Below are positions 57,933 through 64,000 of a stretch of 64,000 bases of DNA, one piece after another (the first letter of the stretch is position 1; each line of letters starts with the position of its first letter). The DNA comes from Shewanella algidipiscicola (GTDB taxonomy: Bacteria > Pseudomonadota > Gammaproteobacteria > Enterobacterales > Shewanellaceae). The DNA is taken from assembly GCF_003605125.1 (NCBI RefSeq), contig NZ_QPQT01000001.1:434001-498000 (forward strand), written 5' to 3'. The notes below the pieces were generated by a model, which was not told the DNA's origin, did not search any database, and was given only the letters and a program-made list of their open reading frames with translations. Made by a program: the position numbers and the translations under genes.

Positions 57933-59942
57933 ATGATGAACGTACAAAATAATAAGTTTAAGCTGCTTCTCGCAGCAGGTGCAGTCTCGATGGCTCTTAG
58001 TGGCTGTGGCGGCAGCGATGGTGACAACGGTAATCCGGGTAACCCTGGTGGTCCAGCTGCGCCAGCAATCAATACACTTAATCTAGACGTAACCAGCGTC
58101 ACCTATGACAACGGTATTCCAACGATAACTGTATTTGCCACCAACGAAGAAGATTTACCCATTGTTGGTCTTAAAGATCTTGAAGTCAAAAAAGTGGTTC
58201 AACTTATCCCCCAGGGCGCTACTGGTGCGGGTAACAGTGCCCAATGGCAAGAGACTTATAGCTCTCCCCGAAGTGCTGAAGACAAGTTAACGCCCGTCGA
58301 TCTGAAGAACGGTAATTACAGCTTCACAATTCCGCTAGAAGGCTATAATCCTGAGCTTACTCAACGCTACAACATTATTGCCAGTGCTTCGACGCTACAA
58401 GATGGTGAAACACTTGTACCTCGTACGGAAATCTCTAAAGATTTCTCAGGTGAAGGCTATGAGGCGCTGTATACTAAAGATGTCGTCGCAACGCAAAGCT
58501 GTAACTCATGTCACACTAAAGGACAAAAAATTTACCACAGTTATACCTCTTCAGAAACTTGTGCATCTTGCCATACCCAAGAAATGGCAGATGAAAAAGG
58601 TAAGCCGCAAGTTGCTTATAACCATTTAATTCATAACGTACACAATAACGCCAAAATGTACGGTAGAGATATGGATAAAAGCGCCGAAACGGCTCATAAC
58701 ATAGTTCAAGACAACTGCCAAACTTGTCACGTGGCTCCAGAAGAAGGCAGCGACGAGCTAAGTGAATGGGGTAACTGGTCACGGGTTCCTACCATGGAAA
58801 CCTGTACTAGCTGTCACGTCAATGTCGACTTTATCGCCGGCAAAGGCCATTCACAGCAAGATGACAACAGCAACTGTATTGCTTGTCATAATGCCAGCTG
58901 GACTGAAGAAATTCACACTGCCGATGCCATTCAAAAACGTGCCCTTATCGATTTAGTCGGTATGAACGCAACCCTAACTGCTGTACCAGCAGATATGAGT
59001 GCTAACATCACCATCAGCTTCTCTGATGAAGCAGGTAACACGCTGGATGTCAGCAGTATCCTGCCTAAAGTTAAACGACTCGAAAGCATCACCAATGTCG
59101 GGCCTAACTTCCCCATTATGGGTTACAACCCAAGCCCAGGAAATGGCCAAAAGAAAGTCGCTATCGATCTTGTTAACAGCGGTGCGCTTAACGGCGGCGC
59201 TCAAATCGTTGATGGTGCATTGGTTGTTAACACTGGCCCACTACCTTTTGGCGTAGCAGGTACTGACACTGATACCGCCTTTAGTATTATTGGTTTAGAG
59301 ATGTGTACTGCACAAGACAAGCTTGTTGAGTGTGCCGAAGGTGTTGCAACGACCAGCATGAAGGCTGAGCTAACCCACGGTACCTTATCGGGTGAAGCCC
59401 CAAGCACACGCCACATCAACTCGGTTAATTTTGCTGGCTGTGAAAGCTGTCATGGTGAAACCTTCGAGATCCATAAAGGTCATCATGCAGGTTTTGTCAT
59501 GTCAGAGCAGTTAGGCCGTGAGCTTAATGGTGAAATCGTTACGGGTGTCGATGCCTGTGTCACTTGTCATACGCCAGATGGCACCTATGCAAGCGGCGCT
59601 AACAAAGGCGCGCTAGAGATGAAACTGCATAAAACCCATAGCCATGGCGATTATGCCGCGATTAATGGCATGAACTGCAGCTCATGCCATAACGACTTTA
59701 ATACTCAAGCCTTCAAGAAAAAAGGCGCATTAGCAACAGAGGCAGGCCAATACACCACGCCTATCGCCGCAACGTGTTACTCATGTCACAGCTACAGCGG
59801 TGACAAGTTTAAGAATCACGTCGAAGGCCAAGGCGCTAAAGTTAATGCCAGCTACCAAGAAGCTAACGATGCCGCGCAACTAGAAACCTGTTTCTACTGC
59901 CACGCACCGGTTATCGACGACCACACGGCTGTGAAGATGTAA
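57933..59942 (+). CDS. mtrC: Outer-membrane decaheme cytochrome MtrC
   Basis: Surface lipoprotein of 669 residues, ortholog of S. oneidensis MtrC/OmcB. Lipobox LSGC followed by a Gly/Asn-rich linker. Diagnostic segments include VTVFATNEEDLP-like TVFATNEEDLPIVGLKDL and LIHNVHNNAKMYG. Ten CXXCH: CNSCH, CASCH, CQTCH, CTSCH, CIACH, CESCH, CVTCH, CSSCH, CYSCH, CFYCH. The regulatory C-x8-C disulfide of domain III is CTAQDKLVEC. After haem 10 it reads CHAPVIDDH, without the Thr-Pro-Thr present in S. oneidensis MtrC as I recall it. The start at 57933 has AGGGA upstream. Confidence 0.95.
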   Translation: MMNVQNNKFKLLLAAGAVSMALSGCGGSDGDNGNPGNPGGPAAPAINTLNLDVTSVTYDNGIPTITVFATNEEDLPIVGLKDLEVKKVVQLIPQGATGAGNSAQWQETYSSPRSAEDKLTPVDLKNGNYSFTIPLEGYNPELTQRYNIIASASTLQDGETLVPRTEISKDFSGEGYEALYTKDVVATQSCNSCHTKGQKIYHSYTSSETCASCHTQEMADEKGKPQVAYNHLIHNVHNNAKMYGRDMDKSAETAHNIVQDNCQTCHVAPEEGSDELSEWGNWSRVPTMETCTSCHVNVDFIAGKGHSQQDDNSNCIACHNASWTEEIHTADAIQKRALIDLVGMNATLTAVPADMSANITISFSDEAGNTLDVSSILPKVKRLESITNVGPNFPIMGYNPSPGNGQKKVAIDLVNSGALNGGAQIVDGALVVNTGPLPFGVAGTDTDTAFSIIGLEMCTAQDKLVECAEGVATTSMKAELTHGTLSGEAPSTRHINSVNFAGCESCHGETFEIHKGHHAGFVMSEQLGRELNGEIVTGVDACVTCHTPDGTYASGANKGALEMKLHKTHSHGDYAAINGMNCSSCHNDFNTQAFKKKGALATEAGQYTTPIAATCYSCHSYSGDKFKNHVEGQGAKVNASYQEANDAAQLETCFYCHAPVIDDHTAVKM

Positions 59943-59966
59943 TTTGCTCATCTCAATATGAAAAAC

Positions 59967-59989
59967 GGGGGAGCCCTCTCCCCCATTTT
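59967..59989 (+). terminator. Hairpin between mtrC and mtrA
   Basis: GGGGGAG-ccct-CTCCCCC is a very stable 7-bp stem followed by ATTTTC, about 25 bases after mtrC. It would be expected to reduce read-through into mtrA-mtrB or to protect the mtrC transcript 3' end. Confidence 0.75.
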
Positions 59990-60021
59990 CGCTACCATTT
60001 GTGCAAATTAGGAAGTCTATT

Positions 60022-61008
60022 ATGAAAATCACCAATAAATTAACCCGCTTTATACCAGCAATGATTGCTGCTGCGCTGCTCTCGTTTGGCGCCAGTCAAG
60101 CAACCTACGCTGCCAAGTGGGACGCCAGCATGACACCGGATGAAGTGGAAGCCACCTTGGACAAGAAGTTCGCCGAAGGTCACTATTCACCTAAAGGCGC
60201 CGACTCTTGCTTAATGTGTCACCGCAAGTCTGAAAAAGTGATGGATCTGTTCAAAGGTGTCCATGGTGCAATTGATTCAAGCAAAAGCCCCATGGCGGGC
60301 CTGCAATGTGAATCATGCCACGGCCCAATGGGTAAGCATAACAAGGGCGGCAAAGAGCCAATGATCGATTTCGGTCCTACCTCTAGCTTGTCTGCTGAAA
60401 AGCAAAACAGTGTCTGTTTAAGCTGCCACCAAGACGATAAGCGTATGTCATGGAATGGCGGTCATCATGACAATGCCGATGTGGCTTGTGCCTCATGTCA
60501 CTCAGTGCATACCGCCAAAGATCCTGTGCTATCAAAAAGCACTGAAATGGAAGTATGTACAAGCTGCCATACCAAGCAAAAAGCGGATATGCATAAACGC
60601 TCAAGCCACCCAATGAAATGGGATCAAATGGTGTGTAGCGATTGTCATAATCCTCACGGTAGCGTGTCTGATGCGGATCTGGTTAAGCCAAGTGTCAATG
60701 AAACCTGCTACTCATGCCACGCTGAAAAACGCGGCCCAAAGCTGTGGGAACATGCACCCGTAACTGAAGATTGCGTTGCGTGCCATAACCCACACGGCAG
60801 CGTAAACGAAGGGATGCTCAAGACCCGTGCACCCCAGCTATGTCAGCAGTGCCACTCGTCAGCACATAGCGGTCAAGCACTATTTGGTAATACGGCTCAA
60901 GGCGCTAGTGTTACTGATAACGCAATGACCGGCGGTCGCAGTTGCTTAAACTGCCACAACCAGATCCATGGTTCTAATCATCCATCTGGCAAGCTGTTTC
61001 AGCGTTAG
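60022..61008 (+). CDS. mtrA: Periplasmic decaheme cytochrome MtrA
   Basis: DmsE-family cytochrome of 328 residues, threaded into MtrB and passing electrons from periplasmic carriers to MtrC. Ten CXXCH: CLMCH, CESCH, CLSCH, CASCH, CTSCH, CSDCH, CYSCH, CVACH, CQQCH, CLNCH. The sequence [20 protein letters not shown] after the signal peptide is almost identical to S. oneidensis MtrA. ATG 60022 has AGGAAG seven bases upstream; the GTG at 60001 would add an unrelated N terminus. mtrB follows after 11 bases. Confidence 0.97.
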   Translation: MKITNKLTRFIPAMIAAALLSFGASQATYAAKWDASMTPDEVEATLDKKFAEGHYSPKGADSCLMCHRKSEKVMDLFKGVHGAIDSSKSPMAGLQCESCHGPMGKHNKGGKEPMIDFGPTSSLSAEKQNSVCLSCHQDDKRMSWNGGHHDNADVACASCHSVHTAKDPVLSKSTEMEVCTSCHTKQKADMHKRSSHPMKWDQMVCSDCHNPHGSVSDADLVKPSVNETCYSCHAEKRGPKLWEHAPVTEDCVACHNPHGSVNEGMLKTRAPQLCQQCHSSAHSGQALFGNTAQGASVTDNAMTGGRSCLNCHNQIHGSNHPSGKLFQR

Positions 61009-61019
61009 GAGACGACAAC

Positions 61020-63119
61020 ATGAAATTTAACTTAAATTTAGTCACTCTAGCCCTCATCGCTAACGCCAGTGTGTTTGTGCCTAATATCGTGCTCGCCGAT
61101 GGCTATAATCTTCAACAGGCTAACACTAGCAAGGTGCAGCTGGACAAGTGGGAATGTAAGCGCTGTGATGTTCCAACTGGCGTCTCAGGTACGGTTGGCG
61201 CGGGCATTGGCTATAACGACAGTGATGATATCCGCTCTGCCAATGCATTTGCCGCAGAAAACGAGTTTGCCGGTAAGGTCGATGCCGATGTGAATTACAT
61301 CAGTAAATCGGGCTACCGCGCCTCTGTAGAAGCACAAGACTTAGGCATGGAAAATGGTCGTTTAGAGGTGAATACCGGCAAAGTTGCACAATACAACTTC
61401 AACCTGAATTATCGTCAAATTGCGACCTACAAAACCGACAGTGCTATGACCCCTTACCAAGGTGTGGGTGGCGGCGATTTAACCTTGCCGAGTAACTGGC
61501 AAACCGCCGGGTCAAGCCAAGAGATGAGCCAGCTTTACGCCAGCTTAACGCCGCAAGAATTGTCGCTTAAACGTAAGCGTGCTGGACTTGGGCTAAGCTA
61601 CCAAGGTGAAGAGTTATGGAGCGCTTACATCAAGTATCAGCGTGAAGATAAAACCGGACTAAAGTCAGCATCTGGCAGTTTCTTTAACCAGTCGATGATG
61701 CTTGCCGAACCCGTTGATCACACCACTGATAACCTTGAGGCCGGCATTAAACTCAAAGGCGATAATTGGTTTACCGCGCTCAACTATTCAGGTTCGAGCT
61801 TTAAAAACCAATACAGCCAACTGACGTTTGATAATGCGTTCAACCCAACTTTTGGGGCGCAGACCCGAGGCACTATGGCGCTTGACCCAGACAACGAAGC
61901 CCATACGGTATCGTTGCTAGGCCAATATCACCTAGGGAAAACGGTAATGAGTGGCCGCGTGCACTATGGTCAAATGACGCAAGATCAAGCCTTTGTTACC
62001 TCAGGCTACGGTTATCAACTGCCAGCTGAATCACTGGATGCGCAGGTCGATATGAGTGGCGCTAACCTTAAAGTGGTGTCGCGCTTAAATCGTACTGTGC
62101 GTGTAAATGCCAGCTACGACTACAGCGACCGTGATAATCAAACCGAGATTGAACAGTGGACGCAGATCAGCATCGACTCCACCAGCGGTAAAGTGGCTTA
62201 CAACACGCCTTATGATATCACCACCCATCGTGGTAAATTGGGCGCCGATTTTCGTATCAGCCGCGGCATGAAGCTCGATGCGGGTTACGATTACCGTCGT
62301 GATGAGCGTAGCTACCAAGATCGTGAAACCACAGATGAAAATACACTTTGGACCAAGTTCCATATCAGTGCATTTAACAACTGGGATATGTGGATCAAGG
62401 GCAGCTATGGCGAACGTGATGGTTCTCAGTATCAAGCATCACAGTGGACTTCAAGCGAGTCGAACGAACTGCTACGTAAGTACAACTTAGCCGATCGCAA
62501 ACGCAGCATGGTCGAGGCTCGTGTGAGCCACACGCCTATCGATGCGCTGACTATCGATCTAGGTGCACGCTACGCACTGGATGATTACAACGACACCCAA
62601 ATTGGCTTAACTGAATCGACCGATCTTAGTTACGATATCAATGCCAGCTACTTGATCACCGATGACATGATGGTTAACGCCTTCTACAATCGTCAAAATA
62701 TCGATTCGGATCAGTCAGGTAGCACCAACTTTGGTGCCGCTAACTGGTTTAGCCAAATCGAAGATCAAGTCGATGTGGTGGGTGCCGGCTTTAGCTACAA
62801 CAACCTGTTAGAAAATAAACTGCGTTTAGGCGTAGATTACACCTATTCAGATTCAAGCAGTAATACCCAAGTCACTCAAGGCATAAGCGGTGACTATGGC
62901 GATTACTTTGCCAAAGTGCACAACGTCAATGTCTATGGCCAATACCAGGCCACCGACAAAATGGCGCTGCGTCTTGATTACAAAATGGAAAACTATCAAG
63001 ACAATGACCCAGGCAATAGCATCGCTCCCGATGGTATCTGGAATGTGGTCAGCTTTGGTAGCAACAGCCATGATTACACCGCCCATTTGGTGATGTTAAG
63101 CATGAGCTATAAGCTATAA
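61020..63119 (+). CDS. mtrB: Outer-membrane beta-barrel MtrB
   Basis: Barrel of 699 residues that holds MtrA and MtrC across the outer membrane. A signal peptide ends near IVLA-DGY, the conserved CKRC lies near residue 46, and ~26-28 amphipathic strands follow. The C terminus HLVMLSMSYKL and internal SYDYSDRDNQTEIEQWTQIS match S. oneidensis MtrB closely. It is the last gene of mtrCAB and is followed by a strong terminator. Confidence 0.97.
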   Translation: MKFNLNLVTLALIANASVFVPNIVLADGYNLQQANTSKVQLDKWECKRCDVPTGVSGTVGAGIGYNDSDDIRSANAFAAENEFAGKVDADVNYISKSGYRASVEAQDLGMENGRLEVNTGKVAQYNFNLNYRQIATYKTDSAMTPYQGVGGGDLTLPSNWQTAGSSQEMSQLYASLTPQELSLKRKRAGLGLSYQGEELWSAYIKYQREDKTGLKSASGSFFNQSMMLAEPVDHTTDNLEAGIKLKGDNWFTALNYSGSSFKNQYSQLTFDNAFNPTFGAQTRGTMALDPDNEAHTVSLLGQYHLGKTVMSGRVHYGQMTQDQAFVTSGYGYQLPAESLDAQVDMSGANLKVVSRLNRTVRVNASYDYSDRDNQTEIEQWTQISIDSTSGKVAYNTPYDITTHRGKLGADFRISRGMKLDAGYDYRRDERSYQDRETTDENTLWTKFHISAFNNWDMWIKGSYGERDGSQYQASQWTSSESNELLRKYNLADRKRSMVEARVSHTPIDALTIDLGARYALDDYNDTQIGLTESTDLSYDINASYLITDDMMVNAFYNRQNIDSDQSGSTNFGAANWFSQIEDQVDVVGAGFSYNNLLENKLRLGVDYTYSDSSSNTQVTQGISGDYGDYFAKVHNVNVYGQYQATDKMALRLDYKMENYQDNDPGNSIAPDGIWNVVSFGSNSHDYTAHLVMLSMSYKL

Positions 63120-63136
63120 GGGTTATCGCCTTATGT

Positions 63137-63167
63137 AAAAAACCCGCTTAACGAGCGGGTTTTTTTT
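63137..63167 (+). terminator. Terminator after mtrB
   Basis: AACCCGCT / AGCGGGTT stem with a 4-6 base loop followed by eight T, 20 bases after mtrB. Confidence 0.92.
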
Positions 63168-63268
63168 ATGCCCTATTCCACAGCTATCAACAAAACGGCA
63201 ACGCAGATCTAGTGCCACCGACCAATTTACCGTAAGCTCGTGTAAAACCATAAGCGCGTAATAACACT

Positions 63269-64000
63269 GTGTACCTATTAGACTCCCCGCTCGCACAACA
63301 GATTGTCGATCGCACCATGGCGATTATCGGCCACAATATCAATGTAATGAATAACCAAGGGGTTATATTAGGCTCTGGTGACAAGAATCGCATTGGCTCT
63401 GTCCACGAAGGCGCCTTGCTCGCCATTAGCCAAAATCGTACCGTCAAGATCCATCAAGGCACCATAGCCAGCTTGCAAGGGGTAAAACCAGGCATCAATT
63501 TACCGCTGCACTACCAAGGTGAGATCATCGGAGTGATTGGCATTACCGGAGAGCCCGAACCCCTAATGGCGTTTGGAAAGCTGCTCAAGATGAGCGCCGA
63601 GATGATTGTCGAGCAAGCCAACTCCATCGAGCTTGCTCAATGGCAAAATCGCCAGCAGGAAGAGTTTATTCTGCAGCTGATTAAGGGCGAATATCAGCAA
63701 TTAGAGCAACTGAGCACCAGAGCCGAACGTTTGGGTATAGATTTAACCATGCCGCGAGTCGCCGCCGTGATCCAAGTGCAAGAAGAAGGCAATGAGTCGA
63801 GCGCCAAATCGCTACTTAAACAGGTGCTTAATCTCTTAGAAACCCCCTCGCGTGGCAATCTTATCGCCATGACCTCCATGACAGAGCTGGTGATCCTCAA
63901 ACCCGCCTTTCTCGATGGTAAGCAGTGGCGCGCCGAACTTGAAAGCCAACGTATCGACCAACTGCTCAAGCGTATACCGCCAGAGATGAGCGCCCAGCTT
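63269..64000 (+). CDS. CdaR/SdaR-type sugar diacid regulator (3' partial)
   Basis: Reads from GTG at 63269 without a stop to the window edge, 244 codons. The N terminus (LAQQIVDRTMAIIGHNINVM, then GSGDKNRIGSVHEGAL) and GVKPGINLPL, IGVIGITGEPEP and LLKMSAEMIVEQ match the diacid-recognition domain of E. coli CdaR, which activates glucarate, galactarate and glycerate use. The C-terminal PucR-type helix-turn-helix must lie beyond the window. It probably controls a neighbouring glycerate kinase or permease gene, which is not visible here. Confidence 0.9.
   Translation, partial: MYLLDSPLAQQIVDRTMAIIGHNINVMNNQGVILGSGDKNRIGSVHEGALLAISQNRTVKIHQGTIASLQGVKPGINLPLHYQGEIIGVIGITGEPEPLMAFGKLLKMSAEMIVEQANSIELAQWQNRQQEEFILQLIKGEYQQLEQLSTRAERLGIDLTMPRVAAVIQVQEEGNESSAKSLLKQVLNLLETPSRGNLIAMTSMTELVILKPAFLDGKQWRAELESQRIDQLLKRIPPEMSAQL

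Noticed and set aside
47580..61008. mtrD and mtrA as possible misassembled duplicates
   Set aside because: They are clearly diverged paralogues throughout (different linkers and signal peptides), matching the known two-conduit arrangement.

Overview
The window is a chromosomal segment of a Shewanella-type gammaproteobacterium. The main evidence is a complete Mtr/Omc extracellular electron transfer locus (63 kb end of the window, about 47.2-63.1 kb) sitting next to feoAB, glnS, ppiB, cysS, folD, tig-clpP-clpX-lon-hupB-ppiD, sap and psp genes. From memory this matches the gene order around the mtr locus of S. oneidensis MR-1. Predicted proteins closely resemble gammaproteobacterial families throughout. 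There is no rRNA operon, prophage or CRISPR array.

Layout. (1) 0-9.7 kb: the 3' end of a tetrathionate-reductase-like molybdoenzyme (cut by the window edge), a PAS-containing chemotaxis receptor, SOS-controlled dinG, a TSUP permease, priC, a YccT/DUF2057 protein, a ComFB-like protein, the 4.5S SRP RNA and a small ComEA-like protein. (2) 9.7-24.5 kb: a DASS/SLC13 carboxylate transporter, methionine gamma-lyase, the envelope-stress set pspF / pspABC-ycjX-ycjF, the sapABCDF ABC transporter and fabV. (3) 24.5-27.5 kb: an accessory island with two low-GC GNAT acetyltransferase genes, integron-cassette-like recombination sites and three diverged copies of a structured ~300 bp repeat, two on one side and an inverted one on the other. 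This is the least explained part of the window. (4) 27.5-36.6 kb: the protein quality-control block (tig, clpP, clpX, lon, hupB, ppiD, all on the minus strand) and a Pro-Arg-His tRNA cluster. (5) 37-44.5 kb: folD, cysS, ppiB, lpxH, miaE, a Yip1-family membrane protein and glnS. (6) 44.6-63.1 kb: feoAB divergent from an eight-gene metal-respiration cluster. (7) From 63.27 kb: a CdaR-type regulator cut by the right edge.

How the Mtr cluster should work. Two complete trans-outer-membrane conduits are encoded: MtrD-MtrE-MtrF and MtrC-MtrA-MtrB. Each has a decaheme periplasmic cytochrome (MtrD, MtrA), a beta-barrel sheath (MtrE, MtrB) and a decaheme surface lipoprotein (MtrF, MtrC). Two further decaheme surface lipoproteins lie between them: an OmcA and an additional OmcA-like paralogue. 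All six cytochromes have exactly ten CXXCH motifs, so the locus specifies 60 haems. The additional paralogue and mtrC share a homologous ~200 bp leader, which points to duplication and co-regulation. The feoA-mtrD intergenic region carries a perfect CRP palindrome and a near-consensus Fur box, linking ferrous iron uptake and metal reduction.

Several classical regulatory sites can be read directly: a LexA box on dinG (which also corrects its start), a sigma-32 promoter on lon, a sigma-54 promoter on pspA, and many intrinsic terminators.
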